Of a stretch of DNA of 64,000 bases, positions 22,696-33,042 are shown piece after piece (position 1 is the stretch's first letter; every line of letters starts with the position of its first letter). The notes below the pieces were generated by a model. The model was not told the origin of the DNA, did not search any database, and saw only the letters and a program-made list of their open reading frames with translations. Both the position numbers and the translations under genes were made by a program. Location of the stretch: NCBI GenBank assembly GCA_000733355.1, contig JNVV01000054.1:197237-261236 (forward strand), in the 5' to 3' direction. The DNA comes from Falciphora oryzae (lineage: Eukaryota > Ascomycota > Sordariomycetes > Magnaporthales > Magnaporthaceae).

Positions 22696-24013
22696 CGACC
22701 CCGAAGATGAAAACTACGACAACGCAGAGGACTTGGTAAAGCCCGACCAGCGGAACTGGCGATACGCGCTTAAAAACGTCTGGCCGCCAGTTCGGCAGTA
22801 CCTGGACGCCGTCGTCGAGCTGAGCCAGCTGTGGACGGCAGACCCAGGAGGCCTGCTCGATGTTGCGGCCGGTGTGGCCACAGCTTTCGGGCGGCGCTTC
22901 GAAGGAGGCTTCGTCGCCGGGCTGCCCGAGACCTGTTTTGACCTGGCCATGCTGTGGCGCATCCCCCACGGGATAGCGCGCTCTGAAAACACCGGTGGCG
23001 ACGGCGACTATGGAGCGCGTCCGAGCTGGTCGTGGGCTGGCTGGAACACGGTCGAGAATGTGAAAGGAGATCGGTACCACTGCGGCCTGATGATAGGCTA
23101 CGAAGCAGAAAGCCTCGACTACATCGTGGCCAAGCGCGAATCCTCTGCCGAAATCGTCCCGACAGTGCCTGACTGGGCCACGGGCGACGACGTCCACCTG
23201 CCGCCGTCGGAACGGCGTCCTTTGCGGCTGCACCGGCGATGGGCCGAGCTCAAGGAGCAATACAGACCCCCTGCTTCCGACGCGGTCCTTCCACAGCCGC
23301 CACTGGGCTGGACGCGCCTGAGGAAGGAGATCGGCTACGGCGCAAAGACGTACAATGCTCCTGCAGGATTCGAGAACTCCCCGTTTGTCTACGCGCACCG
23401 ATCGGTGCCCAACAAGTGGTTTTGGTACCCGATCCCATTTGCTCCGGCGCAGACGATGCCGGCTGGCGACGAGGACGATGACAGCGAGGGAGACACGCCG
23501 GACCTGCGGCCGCGGTTCCTCTTCGGCACAGTGGAGCGCAGCAAGCGGTTTTACCTGCATAGAGCCGTCGCTCTCGAAGGCGATACGTACGACGATCGCC
23601 AATGGCTTGAATGGCTGGTGCGGCATAGGGACTCGGCGGCGTTTCACCTGCTGCGCGACGAGGGCCAGGGCATCGCGGGCTTGCTGGAAGTCCACTGGTC
23701 GGGGCCGCAGGCGCTGCAGGCGAATGAGGATCGGGCCGCTGTCCAGCTGGTGGCGATCTCGCGAGGGAGGGCCAGGCGGACAGCCGAACTCCCTGAGTGC
23801 CTGCACCGCGAAAGCTGGTTCTGGAGTGAACGATCGCCGCTGTGGGAATACTACAACGTGCTGCTGGTGGAGGAGCCTGCCGACGCCGGCCGCTGGATGC
23901 AGGAGGGCCGTCCCTCGCCCATCGTGCTGGAGCGGAGGGGAATTGGAAGAATTTGCAAGGAGCTGTGGGAGGCAGAGGCGACCAGGGAATCGGTTGAGGT
24001 GGTTCTTTCCTGA
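21347..24013 (+). CDS. HET-domain (heterokaryon incompatibility) protein
   Basis: Intact 888-aa frame (ATG 21365 is an alternative). HET motifs lie in the first 260 residues: AYTQLSYVRG (family consensus is LSYVWG, so the Trp is Arg here), LPKTWRDAIHLTRLLGIPNLWIDLLCVVQDD, then ELRKSAYICNGAELLIAA. HET domains are TIR-like effectors of fungal allorecognition cell death. The middle carries about 27 consecutive Asp residues from a GATGAC repeat. The C-terminal half has SRPSWSWAGW-like motifs (here ARPSWSWAGWNTV), usual in HET proteins. A decayed ankyrin-SPRY gene starts about 55 bp downstream on the same strand. A regulator-effector pairing is possible but inferred. Confidence 0.88.
22619..22699 (+). 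repeat. GATGAC hexanucleotide repeat
   Basis: About 13 tandem GATGAC units inside the HET gene. It is in frame and encodes a long Asp run. Unit changes alter length by two residues without breaking the frame. Confidence 0.95.
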
Positions 24014-24071
24014 TTGACGCAGTCGCGGGTCGAGGTGGTTCTTTCCTATTTGACCCAGTGGCGGGCACGTG
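23996..24071 (+). repeat. Two-copy 38-bp direct repeat at the HET 3' end
   Basis: The block gaggtggttctttcct is followed by similar ga(c)gcagt/cccagtggcggg text twice in a row. The first unit holds the HET stop codon (24011-24013). Confidence 0.6.
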
Positions 24072-27000
24072 AGAAGGCTCAACCAATTTCGGTTTGGGGC
24101 ACGCCCATCCATTTACTCTTCTCATGCAACTCATGCATCGAAACCACTGCTCGAAGCGGCGGGGTATGGGTACACAGACGGGTTTGCGCTGCTTCTAGGC
24201 GGAATCGAGAACGCCAATCTCGACGCTGCGATGCCAGAAACAGGCCTTACAGCGCTTCACCTAGCCTCACGGATAGGAAACGCAGAGATTGTGCAGCGCC
24301 TGATCGAAGCAAAGGTGAAACTGAGTGTCGACGACGACAGAAACTACGATGCGCTCCGGTATGCGGCCGAAGCAGGCCTCGCCGATATTGTGAGCACAAT
24401 CATCGAGGCAAACGAGTCGGATCAAACACCAGATGTATCGAGAGCCCCCATGCCACTCTTGATTAACGGCCAGACGAATTTGCTCGATACTCCACTCCAT
24501 CTAGCAGCGTCAAATGGACACCTCCGGGTCGTCAATATCCTTCTTTAAAAGAGACTCGGCGCCTTGCTGGACATAAAGAACACGCACAAGTACACCGCGC
24601 TTCATTGCGCTGCTGAAAGGGGGCTCGAACACATTGCGAAGAGCTTCTCGACGCCAGGGGAGAGAACGAACCCCTGCTGCCGATACAGCCACTCGTTGAG
24701 AACGAAACCGGCACTCCGTCGCCCCTGGACCTTGCAGTTGCGAATCGGCACATGGAAAAGATAAAGACACTGCGGGCCTCGGAGCTTTATACGGGATCTA
24801 AAGAGCTGGCATCCGCGCTGGCCGAGGCATGTGCCAAGGGCTACACCGAGATTGTGCTATATCTTCTGGAGTGGCATAAGGCTTCGTGCCATTCCGACGA
24901 GCCGCTCCGAGGAGAAGATGGAAACACCGCACTCCACCTCGCCGCCCGATAGGGAGATGTGACCATGTTCCACAGAGTCAGGGAGTCCGGCCTGGTTCCG
25001 CTTGATTTTGCCAACAAGAAAGGGCGTAAGCCCATCCATGAAGCCGCGCTATCAGGGGAACTACCGATTTTGCATTCCTTCAAGGACGAAATTGGCCTGG
25101 TTGACTGTATACCGGACGATAGGAACAAAACGCCCCTCCATTTAGCAGCGGAGGCCGGCCACTATGATATCGTGCCCTGGCTGTTGGGGAATTTGGTAGG
25201 AGAGAGAGAGCAAGCCACGGAAGGCGATGGCACGGCGGTGATGCTTGCCGCAGCAAATGGTCACAGGGAGATCGTCTGGCTGCTTCTGGAGTTTGAGTAC
25301 GCCGAAATGACAGGCTCTCTTCTGCACATTGCCGTGAAGCAAGAGTGGAACGACGTGGCGCGGCTGACCATATCCGCTCGAGACGGAGGAGTTTTCAATT
25401 GGGAGAACTGTGGCGAGGACGGTAACACGGCGCTGCACGTCGCTGTCGAGGAGGAGAAGTCAGACTTTATCAAGATTCTTCTCGATGCTGGAGCAGATGC
25501 CACCATCAAAAACAAGCATGGCTGGTCGCCATTCTCCTTGGCTATGAAAGCAAACAACGCCCGCCTGGTACGGGCGCTTCTCGACGGATCGACTAGCATT
25601 CAGGTGGATGAGCGGGATCCAGAGGGTTTGACTCCGCTACTCCGCGCGTGCTTAGGCGCAGCACGCGGTCTAGATGTCATTCACGAGCTCCTCAAGGACA
25701 AGACGCGCAACATCAACCTGGATGCTAAATATCACCACATCGACGAGCGTCCCAAATTCCGAGGCATGAGACCACTACATATTGCTGCTTTGTTGTTGCA
25801 GGACCCATTTCGGTATGGAAACGGCGTTGATACCGACCTTGAGTCCGAAAATTCCTTTTCATGGCTCGAAAACGACGAGGAGAGAGTGACAGACGAGTTG
25901 CTCAAGCTGCTTCTTGAGGCTGGTGCGGACCCGAGTGCGGGGGAGCAGGGATGGCTCCACCCCGCTGTTCCTCGTCGCAGAGACAGGCCACATCGAGGCC
26001 GCGAAAGCCCTAATCGGCAAGGGGGCAAAGGTTGGGGCAAGAAACGATACTGAATCATCGCCGCTACATCGGGCAGCTCAACGAGGCCAGGCAAAGTTCA
26101 TCGAGTTCTTGGTCGAACATGGCGCCGAGGTTGAGGCCACCAAGAGGGTCAATGACCGGAGCAGCATGTGGGGTGTCACTCCACTGGTCATGGCGGTCAT
26201 CAATGGCCAGCTTGCCGCTGTCGAGACACTACTCGACCGCGGAGCAAAGCTTGGCCGCGCCCTGCACCTGGCCATCATCTACACAAAGAAAGAGATCGTC
26301 GATCTCCTTCTAGACAGATATCCCTATCCAGACAGCTTGGACTGCAATTTCGGAACACCGCTATGCCTAGCAGTCGCAGCACGAAATCAGGAGATTCTGG
26401 AGGTTCTCCTGAAAGCACCGGGTCCCGAATCAAGATCCCGCGTTAACGAAGTCAACCACGTCAGCCACACCCCACTAATCGTAGCAAGCTTGGTACAAAG
26501 CAACAGCTTGGCTAAAGTCCTACTGGATGGGGGCGCCGATGTCAACAAACAAGACAGTTCAGGTAGAACGCCACTATGGTACGCGATACAGAGCGGCAAT
26601 CATGAGTTGACCAAGATGCTCTGCGAGGAGCCAACGATCGACATGGTGGCGGGCGGCCCGCGCAACCAGCACCCCCTGTATCTGGCCTACCACCTCGGCA
26701 ACGGCAAAGTGCTTCGCCTCGTCGATAAGGCTACTAAGAAGCTGGCAGAGCCCCAAAAATACGCAGAGCTGTGCGAGTTGGCACTGCACGTGGCCGTGCA
26801 TCACGACACTCGGTCAAAGGATTGTGATTCACTTCCTCGCGTCGGCCGGTTGCTCCGCGTCGAGCACGTCAAGGGGAACGTTGAAGACGATGACGGCTGG
26901 ACACCAATCGACTGCGCCAGGTCCTTTGGCGACGAATCGCTCGTTGAAGAAATCCAGGAGAAAATTAATGAGAACCCATCAGCCCATGGTACTGACAATT

Positions 27001-28037
27001 CAGCATCTACTGATGCCGGCAGCAGTAGTACCCCTTACAAGTTCCCCACCCGCTGGCATACGACAGATAGGCATCCGGCACTCTCCCGAAACCCGGGAAG
27101 CGATAAGGAGAGTATCGTGGAAGTTATCAGTAAGCAATGTAGCCTTTATGGGGCTCATTTGTCATCTTCGCCTCGGCCTTGTTACAGCGCAACTAACAAC
27201 GCACAGTGAACATGGAGATTCCTAGGCTCAGAATTGCCTATAAGACTATAGCTGTTGTCCGAGCAGATCACTGCGTCCCCCCAGGCCAAGACTTTTTCTT
27301 TGAAGTCACCATCGAGAAGGGGTACAAGGCCAGATACTGCCCGTATGTAACTCATCAAACCGCCGGGCTCTCTCTCTGTGACCCTGGATGTACTATGCCT
27401 TAGTCTCCAAAAGAACCAAGACTACTAACACCGTTTCAATGATCAAAGTGCATTTGGAATCGGATTCTGCGATGGGCGCATGCCGATCAATGGAATGTTA
27501 GGTTTGGGCGAAGGCATATCCTGTGGCTACCATGGTGACGATGGGCGTATCTACAGCAAGGGTTTTTCCGACCGCACGCAGCAGACCGAGTCTCGGGAAT
27601 ACGGAGAGGGTGACGTGGTGGGCTGCGGAGTAGACGCCGAAAAGAAGCAGATCTGGTTCACGAATGGCACGAACGATCTTGGTACAGCCCCTCTCCCTCC
27701 CCCCTCCAGCGCCTTGCCCCGGCGGCCTACCACAAGGGAATCCTAACAGTTGAGTAAACCTCCAGGCGCTACGCTCGGGGAGGTGCAAGGAAAGCTGTAT
27801 CCTGCTGTCTTCTTCACCGCCGACGAGGTCGGGCCTCGCATTTCGGCTGTATTCTCGAGCAAGGATGGCGACGACCAGTTCAAGTACCAGTGGAAGACGA
27901 GGAAGACAGCGGCTCCGAAAGAGGACGATCACGAGGCCTCAGAATCCAGGCGTCTTGCAAGGCGACTTGCGTTTATACGAAGAAGGAGACGGCCCAGCCT
28001 GCTTTTCTTTACAGAGGACGGTGACGATGAAGAGTGA
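24069..28037 (+). pseudogene. Ankyrin-repeat protein with C-terminal SPRY domain, disabled
   Basis: Frames join into about 20 ankyrin repeats (TALHLASRIGNAEIVQRLIE, PLHLAAEAGHYDIVPWLL, TALHVAVEEEKSDFIKILLDAGAD and others) followed by a SPRY domain (FFFEVTIEKG, AFGIGFCDGRMP, SCGYHGDDGRIYS, EGDVVGCGVDAEKKQIWFTNG, GKLYPAVFF). Three GT-AG introns in the SPRY part still splice in frame. Breaks are TAA at 24546, a frameshift near 24640, TAG at 24950-24952 (AAR-stop-GDV, where Gln is expected) and a frameshift near 25950. Ankyrin-SPRY proteins serve as binding scaffolds in fungal recognition systems. The position just behind a HET gene fits such a role. Loss seems recent, since domains remain sharp. 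Confidence 0.8.
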
Positions 28038-29530
28038 AAGGATTTGACAGGTGGAGGAGAGTCATAATTTGGGCGCTAGGTCAAAAATCCGGGAAGGCAT
28101 CCATTGTTGTAAACGAAGCATTGATACTCCCGGGGTCCCTCCACGCGGTGTAAGCGGCGCCAGACACGCCAGCCCGAGTGGTTAAGACGTGCGTCGCGGG
28201 CAAGTCCTCGGTCGAGACCTGGGCGGAGCCGGCGCGACGGCGCGGGCCGCGACCGAGATTGTTGTTGGTGGGGAGAAGGGCGGCGCCGGACGCATACCGA
28301 TCCGCGCGCCCATCGGGGGTGGGCGCGTTCGTCGCTGCTAAAGCCATGGTGGAGGAGGTCGCTGCCTACCTAGAGCGGTTCAAGGAGATTTCCGTCAGCA
28401 CGCATAAAAGACGGGAGCAAACACCCGCTTCACGGCCAAAGGGGGCTTCTAGAACATGGAAGGCTGATGATGAACTGATTGGCGGGACCTCCCACGAGCT
28501 TCTTTGTCCGATCGACGCGACCAACGCAAGCCGAGCCGGAGAATACCAAGGGAGCATGCACACGTAGGTCTTCCGCCTGCCAGGACGATCTTGGTGTGCC
28601 GGTGATCAGCCGTCAAGCGTGCTGGGAGACTTTTTCCTTAAATAAACTGCGTGAAGAACGATTTGCGGCAGATCGTGCTAAAACGTGCGCCGAGACACCA
28701 ACAGCCGAAACGGAAACGAGCCCCTGGGAGCCTCGAACGCTTCTGGCCAACGGCGCTGCCGAAACAGAACGGTCATTGCCGTTGGGCAAGGATCACTCTC
28801 CGGGGTTCGTGGCCGGGGAAAACGGCGGGCTTTCTTTTTTCGTCCTCGCATGAATGGCGGCATCCAATCATAGTGAACATTTGCTACAGCCTTTAGGTAA
28901 ACCATCAAGCACGCGAGTCACGCTGGGCTTCTTTGCGCAAGCAAAACATCTTGGCGATGGATTGATCGACGTGGAGGATCACACCGTTGGGAAGAAAAAG
29001 CCAATGGGATGAAAAAAAAAACTTAGAGCAGTAGGCCAGAAAAGGGGGCTCTCCGTGAAAGAGGCAAAAAACAGCGTTGACACATTATGCTAACATGGGC
29101 GGTAGGCGACCTCGACCTGCCTGAATGGAGGCATGCCCCCTGCAACGGTGCAACACGGCGGGGCCCGTCGAGTTTAGAGAGGCAGGGAGTCGAACGGTAC
29201 CTTCAACTCCATAGCGGGCAGCAAACATCTGCGGTATAGGGAGGGAACAATATCTAGTGAGTTTGGATATAAAAACCTCGAGGCACCCGCAGCCAACAAC
29301 GGCAAAAGAACAGTCTCATCATCAGCTTCAACAAACAGCCTTGTTTCCACTTCCTCTCCTTCTAGTTCGCTTCTACATCCTCGGCCGCGCCGACTGTTCA
29401 TTCTCTTTTCGAAGCAGGGCTTCTTCATTTCCTTTTCCAAAATCTCAACTTTCATTCTTTCCTTACAAACGAGATACCCTTAAGGACATTTCCATCGTCC
29501 AAGTCACACACGACCTACCTATCCGCAAAA
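28038..29530. other. Intergenic, no confident gene
   Basis: Short open frames without domains. At about 28162-28230 the text resembles a decayed tRNA-Ser/Leu (see rejected items). The last 250 bp before 29531 are CT/CA-rich, a typical fungal 5' leader for the secreted peptide gene. Confidence 0.4.
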
Positions 29531-29725
29531 ATGCAGTTCTCCATCGCCTGCGTCTTCGGCCTCCTGGCCTGCGCCGTCTCTGCCCTACCTATCGAGTCCC
29601 GCGACGCCGTCGTCGAGGCCCGCGAGCCCAAGATCCTGACCGACTCCAAGGGCAACAAGTTCGACGACAGCATCTTCATCGTCGACGGCAAGCTTGTCGG
29701 CTGCCCCACGGGCGGGTCGTGCTAA
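29531..29725 (+). CDS. Small secreted peptide, 64 aa
   Basis: ATG follows a pyrimidine-rich leader ending CCGCAAAA, a good fungal start context. Signal peptide MQFSIACVFGLLACAVSA is followed by LPIESRDAVVEAREPKILT, which looks like a propeptide, and a short mature part ending CPTGGSC with two Cys. Small size, a signal peptide and a Cys pair fit an effector, peptide signal or antimicrobial peptide. No homologue is recognised. The EAR step before the mature part recalls the EAR junctions of the repeat protein at 15432-16019. GC3-rich coding supports a real gene. Confidence 0.65.
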   Translation: MQFSIACVFGLLACAVSALPIESRDAVVEAREPKILTDSKGNKFDDSIFIVDGKLVGCPTGGSC

Positions 29726-30279
29726 GCGCACTTCCAGCATCATCGCCAACGGAAAACGGTTGTGCTAAAGGGGAGGAGTGCCTGGGCGAAGGAGCAAGAC
29801 GACGCCATGGGCTTGACGCCGATGTTTGTATTTTAGCTCGGCTCAAAGACTACTCGGGATTTATGTACGGACGTATATATACCGCAAAATGGCAAACAGT
29901 TCGCTCCATTCGTGATCAGATGATGACCGTTGTATTTCCAATGCGCGTCGCCGCCAGTGCGTGCAACCGAGTATGCACAGAAACCCGTACTTTGTGAGGA
30001 TAAGCCCAACTTCCAGCCATCCGGGGGATGGGTGGGATGCGGTCGACTCTCCGAGTTCCCACCATGCGCCCCCTGCTCGCCTACAGCCTGGCCGGGAACA
30101 TTAACACCTGAACGCGGAACAGGCGTGCCGGTGCTGACGGCGGTCCCGCTCGGCCAACAGCTCATGGTCACGGTCGGCACCAGCGACGGCCGGGTCGAGG
30201 TGGGGTGGGAGGAGTTTGCATAGAACAACTTCACCAATAAAAAGGAACGAAAGCACACCCAGGAAGCTGTGCTACATAT

Positions 30280-30430
30280 CAGGGAGTCTCTCGGTCCTGG
30301 AGGGCCTCAAAGACGAGCTTAACCAGTTCAGGTACCAATTGAAGACGAAGAAAGCCGAGGCCGCGGAGCAGGACCAGTCCGAGTCCGAGAGCGTCGAGAC
30401 CTCCGTCCGACCTGGCAGCACAGCCCGTCC
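30280..30430 (+). pseudogene. Possible SPRY-gene tail fragment
   Basis: Encodes DELNQFRYQLKTKKAEAAEQ, similar in pattern to the tail of the ankyrin-SPRY pseudogene (GDDQFKYQWKTRKTAAPKED). It may be the C-terminal scrap of a paralogue. The rest of 29726-30430 shows no gene. Weak evidence. Confidence 0.25.
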
Positions 30431-31344
30431 TAAACCTTGCAGAGGTCGAACTCGATCGCCCATCCGCCATGAAGCACGCCCGCAACCTTTCCCTCCTTGA
30501 GAGTAGACCATAGCGCCACCCTAATCTGCGTTCCAGGAGCGGCATCAGGCCTACCCGCGTCTCCCGGGTGCGCATGGAGGCGCAGGACAAAGCTGCTCGG
30601 CCGCCGGACCGTCTTCACGGGCCGCGAGTCCACCGCCCACTCGTAACCATCACCCCCAGCAGCATCCGCACTCTTCTCAACACCCTCCGAACCGAAGACG
30701 CCGTCGTACACGTTTTTCAGCGCCTCGAGCGCGTCCCTGTCCGCCACGAAGACGGTGATGGAAGCGACGCCGACGGCCCCGCACGGGTGCCTGACGTTGA
30801 ACTCGACCTCGCTCGGCACGCGGAGGTTGCGCGGCGTCTTGTCCAGGCACCAGAACGGCGCCTCGCCGGCGTCGAGGCCGAGGCCGAGGCCGTGGTGGTG
30901 TCCCTCCTCCAGCTCCGGCACGGCCACGGCCCACTTCACCTCCATGCCCCCGGGCGTGACCCTGCCACCGGGGACGGGCTCGCCGTACGTCACGCCGGCC
31001 TGGGCATTGCGGACACGGGCTCGGACGTTGTCGAACCTATCGCCGGTGCCTGGAAGGGAAAGCGCCCAGTCGATGGCCCGGTCCTCCGGACGGCGGCCCC
31101 AGCGGTGCGCCTGGCGCTTGGACGGGTCGACGCCGTCGACGAAGGCGATCAGCTCGAGGTAGAAGCCGTCGGCGAGGATGACGAGCTTATTTTCTGTGAC
31201 GCCGCCCGCGTGGGTGCCGCCGTCTATGACGGCGAAGGAGTCGGGGAGCCAGGCTGGGAGGTCGTGCAGCACGCTGGCGGGGATTAGGATGACTAGGTGG
31301 TCGAAGAGTGGCCTTGAGGCTGATTCTTGGGGTGCGTCTGCCAT
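30430..31344 (-). CDS. Glyoxalase-like domain protein
   Basis: Intact 304 aa from ATG 31344 (MADAPQES). A further in-frame ATG ten codons upstream is less likely. FDHLVILIPASVLHDLPAWL, ENKLVILADGFYLELIAFVD and the RAIDWAL block match fungal glyoxalase-3-type domain proteins of the vicinal oxygen chelate fold. His, Glu and similar residues that could bind metal are present (HLV, LELIAF), but the substrate of this group is not established. Single exon, unbroken, high GC3, and probably cytosolic since no signal peptide is seen. The gene sits alone, with decayed DNA on both sides. Confidence 0.85.
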   Translation of the reverse strand: MADAPQESASRPLFDHLVILIPASVLHDLPAWLPDSFAVIDGGTHAGGVTENKLVILADGFYLELIAFVDGVDPSKRQAHRWGRRPEDRAIDWALSLPGTGDRFDNVRARVRNAQAGVTYGEPVPGGRVTPGGMEVKWAVAVPELEEGHHHGLGLGLDAGEAPFWCLDKTPRNLRVPSEVEFNVRHPCGAVGVASITVFVADRDALEALKNVYDGVFGSEGVEKSADAAGGDGYEWAVDSRPVKTVRRPSSFVLRLHAHPGDAGRPDAAPGTQIRVALWSTLKEGKVAGVLHGGWAIEFDLCKV

Positions 31345-32548
31345 TCTGCCAGTGCTATGGTGGGTGATATGCAAGGGTGAGCTGCCGGAATTGGATTAGG
31401 AGAGAATCTTGGTAGCAAAGTCGGCTCGCGAATTGGTGTATCCATCAGGGGAAGCAGGACGATGGTAGAGTTGCGGAGAAATCTCGGGCTGGGCTCGCAG
31501 CGGAGGTAATGTTGCAGATAGAGTTGAGACAAAAGGAGGGGAAGCTGCAGTTCAAGCTACCAGTTGGCAGCCTCTGAGTGTGTGTTGGACCGGAGCTCTC
31601 CACAAGCAACTCCTTTGATCGGGGGTTCGGTTGTCAAGCAGCTGTTACTGCACGCCGCCAAATCCAAGGTTGCCGGCGCCGACCTGCCGCAAATCGTGAT
31701 GCGCATCATGAATGAGGGGTGGGAGGACTTGGCGCTCGCCCGGCCGACCGGCTTGCTCGCTCTAAGCGATGGTTCTAGGTAGCGATTCAGGTTGGAAATC
31801 GCTCGAGGACGGCCTTTCTTTGATGCGCTATTGCTCTTGGAGTGACCAGAAATCGCGGGTTTGGCAAGACAAGCGGGAAGCCTTGCTTCCCACTAAACAG
31901 GTGACAGTTAGGAGTGACGAGCCGCACTACTTGCAGTCGGAAGAACCGGAAACGCCAGAGATGGCGGCCCTCGTAGATATAACATTAGTCGTGCCCGATG
32001 GTTTGGTTGTCGCGGGCAACTTTGGGATGGCAGGTGGAGGAGATGGATGTCTGGGAAGCCATCGTGAACGAAGCATCAATCTTCCAACGTGCGTCTTGGC
32101 AGATACTAGGTACTTCCATATTCCTTATCGTTCTCTTGGTTGGTATCGCCAGCGGCAGTCACGCTCTTTAGCTGAGCCGCGCTGCAAGACCACGATGCCG
32201 TCATTTCCTGAAAGTGCACGCGTCGGTCGGGCACCCCAACCTGCCAGTCATCAGCGCGAACCTAAAAGCGGCCAATCGTGGGTGGTGCCATCCGGGATTC
32301 CCATCACCGGCAGGCCAAGCAGACCTCTAATTGGCCAATCGGTGCTTTGGCCCTCAACTTTGTTACTCCCACCGCCTTCGGTAGCCTCTGAAAACAAAAG
32401 GGGCCAGAAGGTGTTCAACTGTCCACTCGCAGGCAGTTGAGCCCGATCCACGCCCCGAGCGCGGTGGGCAAAATTTGTTGGCGAGCTGCCGTCGCCGGTC
32501 CACTCCTTAGGGCGTGATCGGCCGTAACGATCGTTGCCGCCACGGTCG
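31345..32548. other. No confident gene
   Basis: A 223-codon open frame at 31769-32440 has no recognisable domain and biased composition, so I do not call it. The region leads into the target site of a LINE insertion at 32549. Confidence 0.35.
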
Positions 32549-32564
32549 TTGCAGAGGTACGAGA

Positions 32565-32844
32565 GAGAGAGAGAGTATATTTAACGTCATTATATCGGGA
32601 TCTACCAGTCCCTGCCTCCCAAGGGGCATATGACGTGCTAGCGCTACCTAAGCTTAACACTAGGCTACATGTTGCTATTAAGGCGGCTAGCAGATTAAAC
32701 CCGAAGGCACACGGAAGTCGGGCCGCATTCCGGCGCTCCTTGCTAGTGAGCGGGCGATCGGCGGTAGGGCGTATATATATACGCCGGGGCGTTGTGAAGC
32801 GCTGCGAGTGGTAGTAGTGCTGTCGGCCGGCGGGTGTGCCGGAA
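32565..32844 (-). mobile_element. LINE 3'-end fragment, copy 3, with 16-bp target duplication
   Basis: 280 bp equal to the 3' UTR of the Tad1-like LINE in reverse orientation, beginning on the plus strand with a GA run (the element's TC tail). Flanks are TTGCAGAGGTACGAGA at 32549-32564 and again at 32845-32860, a perfect 16-bp target duplication. Severe 5' truncation, a simple-repeat tail and a long duplication are the signature of target-primed reverse transcription. Confidence 0.93.
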
Positions 32845-33042
32845 TTGCAGAGGTACGAGAATTGCTGCAAGGGGGCCTAAAGTACCGGCCGGTAGGGTTA
32901 CCCCCCGTCAGCAGGGACTGTGTCGGAAGTGGGGCTTTCACCGCTATTTTGGAGGAGGGGCATAGAGATTGTTGTCGGCAAGACACAACGTCGACAAACC
33001 TGCATCCGCACGCCAAAATTAGCACAAATTATCACGGAAAAA

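Noticed and set aside
28162..28230. tRNA-Ser/Leu-like text (GACACGC...GCCCGAGTGGTTAAG...GGTCGAGACC)
   Set aside because: The D-arm region is convincing, but there is no pairing acceptor 3' strand, no clean anticodon arm, and the T loop is one base short. At best a decayed tRNA or SINE head.
31769..32440. 223-codon open frame
   Set aside because: No domain, odd composition, no introns or signal. It could be open by chance in GC-rich DNA.
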